Origin: Streptomyces fagopyri
GTDB taxonomy: Bacteria > Actinomycetota > Actinomycetes > Streptomycetales > Streptomycetaceae
Reading direction: 5' to 3'
DNA: 64,000 nt
Assembly (NCBI RefSeq): GCF_009498275.1
Contig: NZ_CP045643.1
Coordinates: forward strand, 4,402,001-4,466,000
The translations under genes were made by a program, and so were the position numbers. This document shows positions 48,260 to 58,312 of the stretch, piece by piece; position 1 is the first letter of the stretch, and every line of letters begins with the position of its first letter. The notes below the pieces were generated by a model. The model had not been told where the DNA came from. It ran no database searches and saw only the letters and a list, made by a program, of their open reading frames with translations.

Positions 48260-50230
48260 TCAGCCGCTCTTCGTGTAGGTCAGGGCGTCGCCCGAGTCCG
48301 AGTTCACCCGGCGCAGACCGCCGTCGGGCAGCAGGGTCACCTCGGAGGCGGCGCCCGGGGCGCAGGAGGAGAGCGGTTCGCCGGAGAGGACCTGGGAGGG
48401 ACCGATCCGCAGCGGACCGCCGGCCGTCGGGGCGGCGGTCAGCCCGGCCTGGAAGACGCAGTGGTACGCGCCGCTGCCGAGCGGGCCGTCCGCGGTGAGC
48501 GAGAGGACCATGTCGCCGACCTCGCCCTGCCGGATGGTGAGCCGGCGCGTGTTGTGCCCCGTCGCGTTGTCGATGGAGGCGTCCCAGGTGCCGAGGAACG
48601 CCTCCGGGACCGTCCCGCCCGGTGCCGACGCCGAGGCGGACGGCTCGGCGGGTGCGGAGGTGGTGGCGGAGCCGGACGGTCCGGACGCCGTCGGGCCCGG
48701 CGTCGTGGGCGCGGTGGTGGCCGGGTTCCTCCCCTTGGAGTCGTCGCCGCCGCTGCCGCCGCCCCGCATCAGGGCGTACACGGAACCGCCCGCGCCCAGC
48801 GCGACGACCAGCGCCACCACGATCAGCGCGGCGGTGGAACGGCCGCTGCGGCGCGGGGGCTCCACGAGACCGGGGACCGGACCTCCGCCGGGGCCGTAGG
48901 GCGTCGTCGAGCCGTAGGAGCCCGGCGGAGTGCCCCAGCCGCCCTGGGGATAGCCGTACGCGGGCGGCCCCGAGGGGCTGGGGTGCTGCTGCGGATAGCC
49001 GTACGCGGGGTGCGGCGCCGGCGGTGCGGCCGGCGAGGGCGTCCCGTGGAAGCCCCCGATCATCGTGGGGAGGTGGTCCGAGGAGCCCGGCTGCCCCGGC
49101 GGCGGAGTGGCGGCGTGCTCCGGGGAGACCTCGGGAACCGGCGCCGCGCCGGGGGCGGCGGCGGCAGGTTCGGCGGGGGCAGGTTCGGCGGGGGCGGCAG
49201 GTGCGGCGGACGCGCCGGGTGCGGCGGCCTGCTTGGAGAGATGCAGGGGCGGGACGGCGGCCGGGTCCTGAGCCGGTTCCGGGGCCGGCGGGAGCGCGGC
49301 GGGCGCCGAGTCCGGGTTCTCCGTGTCCAGCAACCGCACCGCGTGCCGCCCCAGCTGGGCGACCAGCGCGCTCGGCAGCCACGGGTCACGGGACCGCCCG
49401 CCCGACACGGTGTCCTCCGCGCCGGTCCGCTCCAGGATCTCGCCGAGCGAGGGCCGCGCCGCGGGATCCTTGCGCAGACAGCGCCGTACGAGGTCGGCGA
49501 GCCCCTCCGGTACGCCCTCCAGGTCCGGGTCCTCCTGCGCGATGCGGAACATCATCGCGTGCACCCCGCTGCTCGTCGCCCCGAAGGGCAGCACGCCCGT
49601 GGCCGCGTACGACAGGACCGAGCCCAGGCAGAAGATGTCGCACGCGGGCGTGACACGGTCGCCGCGGACCTGCTCGGGCGCCATGAAGCCGGGGGAGCCG
49701 ACGAGCGCGCCGGTGCGGGTGAGGCCGCCGTCGGTGACGGTCTCCAGGGCACGCGCGATCCCGAAGTCGATGACGCGCGGGCCGTCGATCGTCACGAGCA
49801 CGTTGGAGGGCTTGAGGTCGCGGTGGATGAGTCCCGCCGCGTGGATGTCCTTCAGGGCGTGCGCGAGGCCGGCCGCGAGGATGCGCACGGAACGCTCCGG
49901 AAGCGCGCCGTGGTCGTGGCCGACGACGGTCTGGAGGCTGGGCCCGGCCACGTAACCGGTCGCGACCCACGGGATCTCGGCTTCCGTGTCCGCGTCCAGC
50001 ACGGGCGCGGTCCAGTACCCGCCGACCCGGCGCGCGGCCTGCACCTCCTGCCGGAAGCGGGCCCGGAACTCCTCCTGCTCGGCCAGTTCCTCGCGTACCA
50101 GCTTCACCGCGACGGTCCGTCCGCGGTCGGAGCGCGCGAGATAGACGTTCCCCATCCCGCCGGCACCGAGCCGCGCCATCAGCCGGTACACCCCGATCTG
50201 ACGCGGGTCCCCGCCCCCCAGCTTCTCCAT
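48260..50230 (-). CDS. Transmembrane Ser/Thr protein kinase
   Basis: A 656-residue Pkn-type kinase. The kinase domain (~15-270) has Gly-rich loop LGAGGMGNVYLA, VAVKLV Lys, HRDLKPSNVL catalytic loop, DFGIA and the APE-type motif MAPEQV. A long Pro/Ala/Tyr-rich juxtamembrane stretch with PAYGYPQ repeats follows, then one transmembrane helix (~475-497) and an outer domain (~540-656) with two Cys, in place of PASTA repeats. The outer domain starts VPEAFLGTWDASI, a lipocalin-like opening, so it may bind a small ligand. It is on the same strand as and upstream of the PstS-like gene (about 150 bases). Confidence 0.93.
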   Translation of the reverse strand: MEKLGGGDPRQIGVYRLMARLGAGGMGNVYLARSDRGRTVAVKLVREELAEQEEFRARFRQEVQAARRVGGYWTAPVLDADTEAEIPWVATGYVAGPSLQTVVGHDHGALPERSVRILAAGLAHALKDIHAAGLIHRDLKPSNVLVTIDGPRVIDFGIARALETVTDGGLTRTGALVGSPGFMAPEQVRGDRVTPACDIFCLGSVLSYAATGVLPFGATSSGVHAMMFRIAQEDPDLEGVPEGLADLVRRCLRKDPAARPSLGEILERTGAEDTVSGGRSRDPWLPSALVAQLGRHAVRLLDTENPDSAPAALPPAPEPAQDPAAVPPLHLSKQAAAPGASAAPAAPAEPAPAEPAAAAPGAAPVPEVSPEHAATPPPGQPGSSDHLPTMIGGFHGTPSPAAPPAPHPAYGYPQQHPSPSGPPAYGYPQGGWGTPPGSYGSTTPYGPGGGPVPGLVEPPRRSGRSTAALIVVALVVALGAGGSVYALMRGGGSGGDDSKGRNPATTAPTTPGPTASGPSGSATTSAPAEPSASASAPGGTVPEAFLGTWDASIDNATGHNTRRLTIRQGEVGDMVLSLTADGPLGSGAYHCVFQAGLTAAPTAGGPLRIGPSQVLSGEPLSSCAPGAASEVTLLPDGGLRRVNSDSGDALTYTKSG

Positions 50231-50543
50231 CGTCGCGCGCCTTCCCCCCGTACGTGTGCAACAGCCCGAGGATAGTGCGGCCGTACGGGGAGGCGGGTGG
50301 GGTGGTGTCTACGGTTCCGTAACAGCGTCTGGCGTTTCCGTGACGGCCGTCGCGAGGCCGCCGGGCACGCCGGGAGCCGCTCCACCACCCGTCCCACCCA
50401 CCCCACCGCCTCCGCGTCGGCCTCCTCCGCCCGTCCCCCTCCCCCTCCGGGCCCCCACGCCCGACAGACTGTCGCGGAAAGCCCCGGACCACAGACAGGA
50501 CGCCGATATCGCGTCCGCTCCGCGGCCACCTACGCTTCGGCGC
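50231..50543. other. Divergent spacer kinase / aminotransferase
   Basis: About 310 bases. An inverted repeat CCCCGTAC (50246-50253) and GTACGGGG (50283-50290) lies 16-60 nt from the kinase start and could be an operator. GGTTCCGTAACAG and GTTTCCGTGACGG repeat loosely at 50315-50345. No gene. Confidence 0.4.
50531..50536 (+). promoter_or_regulatory. -10 box of leaderless aminotransferase gene
   Basis: TACGCT ends 7 nt before the ATG at 50544. Confidence 0.5.
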
Positions 50544-51899
50544 ATGACCCCTCAGCCCAACCCCCAGGTCGGCGCCGCAGTGAAGGCCGCGGACCGCGCG
50601 CACGTGTTCCACTCCTGGTCCGCGCAGGAGCTCATCGACCCGCTCGCCGTCGCCGGCGCGGAGGGGTCGTACTTCTGGGACTACGACGGCAAGCGGTATC
50701 TGGACTTCACCAGCGGGCTCGTCTTCACCAACATCGGCTACCAGCACCCGAAGGTCGTCGCCGCGATCCAGGAGCAGGCCGCCACGCTGACGACGTTCGC
50801 GCCCGCCTTCGCCGTCGAGGCGCGGTCGGAGGCCGCCCGGCTGATCGCCGAGCGGACCCCGGGCGACCTGGACAAGATCTTCTTCACCAACGGCGGCGCC
50901 GAGGCCGTCGAGAACGCGACGCGGATGGCACGGCTGCACACCGGGCGCCCGAAGATCCTCTCCGCGTACCGCTCGTACCACGGGGCCACCTCCACCGCGA
51001 TCAACCTCACCGGTGACCCGAGGCGCTGGCCGAACGACATCGGCGCGGCCGGCGTCGTCCACTTCTGGGCGCCGTTCCTCTACCGCTCCCCGTTCCACGC
51101 GGAGAACGAGCGGCAGGAGTGCGAGCGGGCGCTCCAGCACCTGGAGGACACGATCGCCTTCGAGGGGCCGGGCACCATCGCGGCCGTCATCCTGGAGACG
51201 ATCCCCGGCACCGCGGGCATCATGACGCCGCCGCCCGGCTACCTCACCGGGGTGCGGGAGATCTGCGACCGGTACGGGATCGTCTTCGTCCTGGACGAGG
51301 TCATGGCCGGGTTCGGGCGGACCGGGAAGTGGTTCGCCGCCGATCACTACGAGGTGACGCCGGACCTGATGACCTTCGCGAAGGGCGTGAACTCCGGGTA
51401 CGTGCCGCTGGGCGGGGTGGCCATCTCGTCGGCGATCGCGGAGACCTTCGCGCGCCGGCCCTATCCCGGGGGGCTCACGTACTCCGGGCATCCGCTGGCC
51501 TGTGCGGCGGCCGTCGCCACGATCAACGTGATGGAGGAGGAGGGCATCGTCGAGCAGGCCGCGCGGATCGGTGAGACCGTGCTCGGCCCCGGCCTGCGGG
51601 AGCTCGCCGAGCGGCATCCCAGTGTCGGCGAGGTGCGCGGTACGGGGGTCTTCTGGGCCCTCGAACTGGTCAAGGACCGGGAGACCCGGGAGCCGCTGGT
51701 GCCGTACAACGCGGCCGGGACGGACAACGCGCCGATGGCCGCGTTCGGGGCGACCGCGAAGGCCCACGGTCTGTGGCCCTTCATCAACATGAACCGCACC
51801 CATGTCGTGCCGCCGTGCAACGTCACGGAGGCCGAGGCGAAGGAGGGACTCGCGGTGCTGGACATGGCCCTGTCCATAGCCGACGAACACACCGTCTGA
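50544..51899 (+). CDS. Class III PLP-dependent aminotransferase
   Basis: A 451-residue fold-type I, class III aminotransferase. TNGGAEAVENATRMAR is the PLP phosphate cup, FVLDEVMAGFGRTGK the Asp that holds the pyridine N, and MTFAKGVNSGYVPLGG carries the Schiff-base Lys. It resembles omega-amino acid:pyruvate and taurine:pyruvate enzymes more than ornithine or GABA ones, so the substrate stays open. The ATG at 50544 is at leaderless distance from a TACGCT box. The GntR gene follows 133 bases later and may regulate it. Confidence 0.9.
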   Translation: MTPQPNPQVGAAVKAADRAHVFHSWSAQELIDPLAVAGAEGSYFWDYDGKRYLDFTSGLVFTNIGYQHPKVVAAIQEQAATLTTFAPAFAVEARSEAARLIAERTPGDLDKIFFTNGGAEAVENATRMARLHTGRPKILSAYRSYHGATSTAINLTGDPRRWPNDIGAAGVVHFWAPFLYRSPFHAENERQECERALQHLEDTIAFEGPGTIAAVILETIPGTAGIMTPPPGYLTGVREICDRYGIVFVLDEVMAGFGRTGKWFAADHYEVTPDLMTFAKGVNSGYVPLGGVAISSAIAETFARRPYPGGLTYSGHPLACAAAVATINVMEEEGIVEQAARIGETVLGPGLRELAERHPSVGEVRGTGVFWALELVKDRETREPLVPYNAAGTDNAPMAAFGATAKAHGLWPFINMNRTHVVPPCNVTEAEAKEGLAVLDMALSIADEHTV

Positions 51900-52032
51900 C
51901 CCGGAACCTCCTCTCGCCCCCGCCGGGGCGAGGAAACCCTTGCTGGAACCCCACCGCGTAAGGTGACGTGCTCATAGGAGAACCACGAGCGCACGCACGT
52001 GCACCCTTACGCGATGGGGGAAGCGACACACC

Positions 52033-52731
52033 ATGCCCGGCACCGGCGGCACTGGCGCCGTAACCCGCAGCACCCTGCGGCAGCAGATCGCCGACGCGCT
52101 CCGCGACGAGGTGCTCGCAGGCCGCCTCCAGCCGGGGCAGGAGTTCACGGTGAAGGAGATCGCCGAGCAGTACGGCGTCTCCGCGACCCCGGTCCGCGAG
52201 GCCCTCGTCGACCTGTCGGCGCAGGGACTGCTGGACGCGGACCAGCACCGCGGCTTCCGCGTGCACGAGTACTCGCCGGCCGACTTCCGCGGCATGATCG
52301 AAGCCCGCAGCCTCGTCACGGACGGCATGTTCCACAACCTCATCGAGGGCGACGGCATGAAACGGGCCGACGACCCCCGCGTCCTCGCCGCCCTCGCGGG
52401 CGTCCGCCGCCGCGGCGAGGAGGCCCAGCGCGCCGCCGTCGCGGGCGACCTGAACATCCTCATCGGCTACGACCTCCGCTTCTGGCGCGAACTGAGCGCC
52501 CTCTTCGGCAACGCCTACCTGGCCGACTTCCTCCACCGCCTGCGCGTCCAGTCCTGGGTGTGCACGGTGCAGCACCTCCGCCGGGTGGACGACCTGAGGG
52601 GCTACCTCTGGTCGGGGCACACGGAACTGGTGGACGCGCTCGCGCGGCGCGACCCGCGCGCGGCGCACGCGATCGTCACCGAGTACAACGCGCACTCCCT
52701 GGCCCTCATCGAACGTCTGGCCGCCGAATGA
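52033..52731 (+). CDS. GntR-family regulator (FadR/FCD type)
   Basis: A 232-residue GntR regulator. The winged helix is in the first ~75 residues (LRDEVLAGRLQPGQEFTVKEIAEQYGVSATPVREAL), the FCD effector domain fills the rest, with conserved metal-site residues such as in YDLRFW and WSGHTELVDAL. Its ATG has a GGGGAAGCG-type ribosome site, and its stop overlaps the next gene (ATGA). It may respond to a carboxylic acid ligand, as most FCD proteins do. Confidence 0.92.
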   Translation: MPGTGGTGAVTRSTLRQQIADALRDEVLAGRLQPGQEFTVKEIAEQYGVSATPVREALVDLSAQGLLDADQHRGFRVHEYSPADFRGMIEARSLVTDGMFHNLIEGDGMKRADDPRVLAALAGVRRRGEEAQRAAVAGDLNILIGYDLRFWRELSALFGNAYLADFLHRLRVQSWVCTVQHLRRVDDLRGYLWSGHTELVDALARRDPRAAHAIVTEYNAHSLALIERLAAE

Positions 52732-55196
52732 GCGCGCCGCACACCACGGACGTCATAGAGGACATGCCGGCCCCTGCCATCGACCTGACGGTCGTCGTCC
52801 CCGCCTACAACGAGGAGCGGCGGCTCGCCCCGACGCTCGACGCGATCATCACGTACCTGCGCGACGGCGAGAGCCGTTTCGGCAGGTGGGAACTGATCGT
52901 CGTGGACGACGGCTCCACCGACGGCACCAAGGACGTCGTCGACGCCGTCCGCGCCCGCGAACCCCGCGTCCAGCTCGTCACCAGCCCCCGCAACCGCGGC
53001 AAGGGCAACGCCCTGCGCCTGGGCGTCCTCGCCTCGAACGGCCGCCGCGTCCTCGTCACGGACGCCGACCTGGCCGCGCCGATCGAGGAACTGGAACTGC
53101 TCGACAAGGCGCTCGGCGAGGGCCACTCGGCCGCGATCGGATCGCGGGCCACGCCCGGCGCCACGATAGACACGCACCAGCACCGGCTGCGCGAGCTGCT
53201 CGGCCGGGCCGGGAACTTCCTGATACGCAGCGTCGCGGTGCCGGGCATACGCGACACCCAGTGCGGCTTCAAGCTCTTCGACGGGGAGCGGGCACGGGAG
53301 GCGTTCGGGGCGTCACGGCTCAACGGCTGGGGCATCGACGTGGAGGTGCTCCAGCACTTCCGCCGCTCGGGCTGGCCGGTGGCGGAGGTCCCGGTCCGCT
53401 GGTCCCACCAGCCCGGCTCGAAGGTACGGCCCCTCGACTACGGCCGCGTCCTCGCCGAACTGGCCCTGCTCAAGGTCCGCTCCGTCCGCCCCGCGGACCT
53501 CCTCGCGGTCTCGCTCTTCCTCCTCATGGCGGTCGCCCTCTACTCCGGCCGCTGGGCGGACCCGAACGGCCGCTACCTCCCCGACTCGCTCCAGGACCAG
53601 AACCAGTGGGAGTGGTTCCTCGCGGTCACCGCGGACAACGTCCGCCATCTCCACAACCCGCTCTTCACCACCCTCCAGGGCTTCCCGGACGGCGTGAACC
53701 TCATGGCCAACACGGTCATGCTGGGCCTGTCCGTGCCCTTCGCGCCGATCACCCTGCTCTTCGGCCCGGCGGTCGCGCTCGGCCTCGTCATGACGCTGGG
53801 GCTGGCCGCCACCGGCGCCGCCTGGTACCGGCTGATCGCCAAGCGGGTCGTGGGCCACCGGGGCGCGGCGTTCGTCGGCGCCGCGCTGGCCGCCTTCGCC
53901 CCCCCGATGATCAGCCACGCCAACGCGCACCCCAACTTCGTGATCCTGTTCATGGTCCCGCTGATCATCGACCGCGCGCTGCGTCTGTGCGCCGGCACGC
54001 GGGTCGTCCGGGACGGGATCGTGCTCGGGCTGATGGCGACGTACCAGATCTTCCTCGGCGAGGAACCCCTGCTGCTCGCTTCGATGGGCATGGCGCTCTT
54101 CGCCCTCGGCTACGGGCTCGTCCGGCGCGATACCGCCAGAGCGGCGTGGCGTCCGCTGCTGAACGGGCTGGCGGTGGCGGGGGCCGTGTGCCTGCCGATC
54201 GTCGCGTTCCCGCTGTACTGGCAGTTCGCGGGACCGCAGAGCTACAAGAGCGTGCTCCACGGCGACAACGCGGGCAACAGCCCGCTCGCGCTCCTCTCCT
54301 TCGCCGAGCGCTCGCTGCTCGCCGGGAACGCCCAGAGCGCGGGCGCGCTCTCCCTGAACCCCACCGAGCAGAACGCCTTCTACGGATGGCCGCTGGCCGT
54401 GTTCGCCTTCGCGGTCGCCGTACGGCTCTGGGAGCGGGCGCTCGTCAAGGCCCTCGCCTTCACGGCGGTGGCCGCGGCGATGCTCTCACTGGGCCCGAAG
54501 TTCCGCATCCCGACGACCGGCACGGTCCTGCCCGGCCCCTGGGCGCTGCTGTCCGGCAAACCCCTCTTCGAGTCCGTCATCGAGGGACGGGTCGCGATGA
54601 TCTGCGCGCCCGCGCTGGGGATGCTGGTGGCGATCGCGATCGAGCGGCTGATGAGCGCCCGCCGCCCCGCCACCCAGTACTTCGGCGCGCTGGCCGTCGC
54701 CGCCGCGCTGCTCCCCCTCGTCCCGGCGCCCCTGAAGACGGTCGACCGGGCGCCGACCCCCGCCTTCTTCACCGACGGAACGTGGCGGGCGTACGTCGAC
54801 ACGGCCAGGGGCGAGTCCCTGGTGCCGGTGCCCCTGCCGGACCCGGGCGACGCGCAGGCGCTGCACTGGCAGACGGCGGCGGGCCTCGGCTTCCCGCTGC
54901 CCGGCGGGTATTTCAACGGCCCCTACGGACCCGACCACATCGGCATCTACGGCGCCTCGCCCCGCTACACGTCCAACATGCTGCGCGACGTGCGGTACTC
55001 CGGCAAGGTCCCCGTGATCGGCGAGAACTGGCGGGCGCAGGCCCGCGCCGATTTCGCGTACTGGAAGGCGGGCGCGCTGGTGCTGGTCCCCCAGGACCAC
55101 CAGAACGAGCTGCGGGAGGCCGTGGACCAGCTGGTGGGTCACCCCGGCACGTGGGTGCACGGGGTCTGGGTATGGGATCTGCACGAGGGGGACTGA
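52728..55196 (+). CDS. GT2 dolichyl/polyprenyl-phosphate glycosyltransferase fused to a membrane domain
   Basis: An 822-residue protein. Residues ~15-245 are a GT-A glycosyltransferase 2 of the dolichyl-phosphate glucosyltransferase kind: VVVPAYNEERRL, VVDDGSTDGT, VTDADLAAP (DxD-like) and DTQCGFKLF. Residues ~250-670 hold about ten transmembrane segments, and the last ~150 an outer domain. The C-terminal half recalls GT-C-type membrane glycosyltransferases, so both donor making (polyprenyl-P-sugar) and transfer could sit in one chain. Coupled to the GntR gene by ATGA. Confidence 0.85.
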   Translation: MSAPHTTDVIEDMPAPAIDLTVVVPAYNEERRLAPTLDAIITYLRDGESRFGRWELIVVDDGSTDGTKDVVDAVRAREPRVQLVTSPRNRGKGNALRLGVLASNGRRVLVTDADLAAPIEELELLDKALGEGHSAAIGSRATPGATIDTHQHRLRELLGRAGNFLIRSVAVPGIRDTQCGFKLFDGERAREAFGASRLNGWGIDVEVLQHFRRSGWPVAEVPVRWSHQPGSKVRPLDYGRVLAELALLKVRSVRPADLLAVSLFLLMAVALYSGRWADPNGRYLPDSLQDQNQWEWFLAVTADNVRHLHNPLFTTLQGFPDGVNLMANTVMLGLSVPFAPITLLFGPAVALGLVMTLGLAATGAAWYRLIAKRVVGHRGAAFVGAALAAFAPPMISHANAHPNFVILFMVPLIIDRALRLCAGTRVVRDGIVLGLMATYQIFLGEEPLLLASMGMALFALGYGLVRRDTARAAWRPLLNGLAVAGAVCLPIVAFPLYWQFAGPQSYKSVLHGDNAGNSPLALLSFAERSLLAGNAQSAGALSLNPTEQNAFYGWPLAVFAFAVAVRLWERALVKALAFTAVAAAMLSLGPKFRIPTTGTVLPGPWALLSGKPLFESVIEGRVAMICAPALGMLVAIAIERLMSARRPATQYFGALAVAAALLPLVPAPLKTVDRAPTPAFFTDGTWRAYVDTARGESLVPVPLPDPGDAQALHWQTAAGLGFPLPGGYFNGPYGPDHIGIYGASPRYTSNMLRDVRYSGKVPVIGENWRAQARADFAYWKAGALVLVPQDHQNELREAVDQLVGHPGTWVHGVWVWDLHEGD

Positions 55197-55262
55197 GGAC
55201 GGGCCCCACGCATTACGCTTCCCTGACCACCGTGCTTCCCCAGGAGCTAGAGGAGCCGTCTG

Positions 55263-55913
55263 TTGGCCTGTGACCTGTGGCTTGTCCCGCTCGTCGACGT
55301 GCTGTGCCACACCCCCGACAACCCGTTCGCCGAGGAACTGGCGCTGTACGACAAGGTGCTGGGCGAGGCCGGGCTCCCGCCGGTCCCCGTGTACGCCTAC
55401 ATGCCGGGGCTGTCCGGCGACGTCGCCCCGGTCGCGGGCTTCGACTACGACGCCCTGCACTTCCTGCGCCGGGCGTATCTGCTCCAGATGTGCGGTCTCG
55501 CGGTCACCCCGGTGGACGAACTGGGCGGCGACTACGAGCAGTTGCTGGAGATGTTCCAGACCAACGCCCAGCAGTCGCACCTCGTCTGGCACTACGACCA
55601 CGCGGGCGCGTACGTGCCCGTCGACTTCCCGCATCCACTCGCCAACGACGAGCTCCTCGCCGGGGGCGGCCCGCTGGGTTCCTCCCAGGCACTGCTGCGC
55701 GAGCTCGAGTTCGTGGCCCCCTCGATCGGCATCGACCCGGCCAATCCGCCGGCCGCGCCGCAGCCGCCGCCGGCCCCCACGGAGCTGGAGGAGCCGGCCG
55801 CCCCCGCCCCGTACGACGCGAGCCCGTTCGCCCGTGAGCGGCACGTCTGGCTGGGTCTGCACGCGGCGGCGACCCGGAGCCTCGCCCAGGGCTCGATGAT
55901 CATCTTCAGCTGA
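55263..55913 (+). CDS. Conserved actinobacterial hypothetical protein
   Basis: A 216-residue soluble protein beginning ACDLWLVPLVDVLCHTPDN, with WHYDHAGAYVPVDFPHPL and a Pro/Ala-rich linker near residues 160-185. Catalytic motifs are not apparent. The TTG start at 55263 is preceded by GAGGAG. It follows the glycosyltransferase by 66 bases on the same strand. I recall it as a conserved streptomycete protein without assigned function. Confidence 0.72.
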   Translation: MACDLWLVPLVDVLCHTPDNPFAEELALYDKVLGEAGLPPVPVYAYMPGLSGDVAPVAGFDYDALHFLRRAYLLQMCGLAVTPVDELGGDYEQLLEMFQTNAQQSHLVWHYDHAGAYVPVDFPHPLANDELLAGGGPLGSSQALLRELEFVAPSIGIDPANPPAAPQPPPAPTELEEPAAPAPYDASPFARERHVWLGLHAAATRSLAQGSMIIFS

Positions 55914-55922
55914 GGCGCGCCC

Positions 55923-55962
55923 CCGCCGGGGTGGGCCCGCTCCACGTGCCCCACCCCGGCGG
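55923..55962 (+). terminator. Terminator after the hypothetical gene
   Basis: CCGCCGGGGTGGG (55923-55935) and CCCACCCCGGCGG (55950-55962) form a perfect 13-bp stem with a 14-nt loop, 10 nt past the stop. Confidence 0.85.
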
Positions 55963-56581
55963 CCGCCTCCGTACCCCTCGGCCCGGCGCCCCGTACCCCT
56001 CGGCCAGGCGCCCGCGCACATCCACCGCGCCCTCGCCCGGCCGCCCCGCCGTGTCCGTGCGGCCCGGCACAGGCCGGCATCGGTACCCGGGCACCCCACC
56101 GTGTCGTGCGGCCCCTACGCGGGCCGGCTCGGACCGGCTGGGCTCGGCTCGGCCCCGCCCGGATACCCCTACCGCCCGGGATGCCGCAAGCGCCCCTGGT
56201 GTCTCCCGCGCACGGGCGGGGTCCTCGCCGGGCCGTCCTGACGGTGCTCCGTTCCCCCCTGACGAGGCGGTCCCGGGCCGGGCGGAACCGGTCGGCGGGT
56301 CACCGGCCGCGCGCAGTCGTGTTGCGACCGATCGGGTTGTGTCTGGACCGGGACCGGCGTGGGACGTGACGGATGGCCCACGATGAAGTAGCAGGTCAGA
56401 GCCGTTGGACCCGGTCCGGAGCGGTATCGGGGCGTCCGGCGGGCGGCGCCGGGACCCGCGCCGGTTGCGCGGCTCGAGTGGTGAGCGGGCCGGGAGGGGC
56501 TGACGGTGGATCACGTCGGGGTCGGGTTCCCCACGTGCTGACAAAGTGTCAGCGGCTCGGCTGCGACGGAAGGACTCGACA
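55963..56581. other. Upstream region of the HTGGGAL-protein gene
   Basis: About 620 bases. The left part (to ~56330) is GC-rich with repeated CCCGTACCCCTCGGCC and CGGCCCGGC motifs and no gene. From 56340 it becomes promoter-like; ACGGAAGGACTCGACA just before 56582 supplies the ribosome site GGAAGGA. A tandem-like GTGCTGACAAAGTGTCAGCGG (hairpin GCTGACA-AAG-TGTCAGC, ~56536-56552) lies 30 nt upstream of the start and could be a regulatory hairpin. Confidence 0.5.
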
Positions 56582-57436
<855 letters not shown>

Positions 57437-57555
57437 CCGGTGTCCGGCGTCCCATCGGCCGAGGCCGCCGCGGGTCACCCCCGTCATGACGGCCCGGCCG
57501 GGTTCCCCGCGTGCCGTACCCGCTCCGCTGCAGCGCCCTAGTGAGGTGGTTCCCG

Positions 57556-58221
57556 ATGGCAGCCCGGCCGCCCTCCCCTGTCATGACCGAGTCCGTGCCG
57601 CAACGGCAGGGCTCCCGTTCCGGCGTGCCGATGGGCGTCTGGTGCGCCGGAATCCTGCTTCTGACGCTGGGCCTGTTCGGCGGCCACCCCAAACCGTCCG
57701 ACGACTCCCGCACGCCCCCCGACACGGCGGCGCTCATGCCGTGGTCGACCCCGGTGCCGGGCAAGCACCTGCCGTCGTCCGCGCCGACCCGGCTTGTCAT
57801 CCCGAAGATCGGGGTGGACGCGCCCTTCACGGCCCTCTCGATCGACGCGAAGGGCCACCTCAACCCTCCGCCCGCGGACAACGTGAACATGGTCGGCTGG
57901 TACGCCGACGGAGTGACCCCGGGGGAAGCGGGAACCTCGATCGTCGCCGGGCACGTGGACACGAAGACCTCGCCCGCCGTGTTCGCGAAGCTCAGCTCGC
58001 TCAAGAAGGGGGACACCTTCAAGGTGGAGCGGGCCGACGGTCTCACGGCGTCCTTCCTGGTCGACGACGCCGAGACCTTCGAGAAGGACCACTTCCCCAA
58101 CGACCGCGTGTACGCCGACACCCCGCAGGCCCAGGTCAGGCTGATCACCTGCGCCGGTGACTACGACCACGGCGCGAAGGACTACACCGAGAACCTGGTC
58201 GTCTTCGCCCACCTCGTCTGA
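57556..58221 (+). CDS. Class F sortase
   Basis: A 221-residue sortase with an N-terminal membrane anchor (~25-42) and the beta-barrel SIVAGHVDTKTSP (catalytic His133) and RLITCAGDYDHGAKDYTENL (catalytic Cys199). No Arg occurs anywhere after Cys199, where the catalytic Arg is normally found; Arg195 just before it or other residues would have to serve. The ATG at 57556 has a GAGGTGG ribosome site; an earlier ATG lacks one. Because it follows the HTGGGAL protein on the same strand it probably processes that protein. Confidence 0.85.
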   Translation: MAARPPSPVMTESVPQRQGSRSGVPMGVWCAGILLLTLGLFGGHPKPSDDSRTPPDTAALMPWSTPVPGKHLPSSAPTRLVIPKIGVDAPFTALSIDAKGHLNPPPADNVNMVGWYADGVTPGEAGTSIVAGHVDTKTSPAVFAKLSSLKKGDTFKVERADGLTASFLVDDAETFEKDHFPNDRVYADTPQAQVRLITCAGDYDHGAKDYTENLVVFAHLV

Positions 58222-58241
58222 ACGCCGCCACCGCGGCCGAC

Positions 58242-58257
58242 GCCCCCGGACGGGGGC
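58242..58257. terminator. Hairpin between the sortase and nucleotidase genes
   Basis: GCCCCC-GGAC-GGGGGC, a 6-bp stem, lies between two convergent genes. Confidence 0.5.
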
Positions 58258-58312
58258 CGCCGGCCACGGCGCGCGGAGCGGTGGCGTGCGGCACCGGCGG
58301 GACGCGGGTGCC

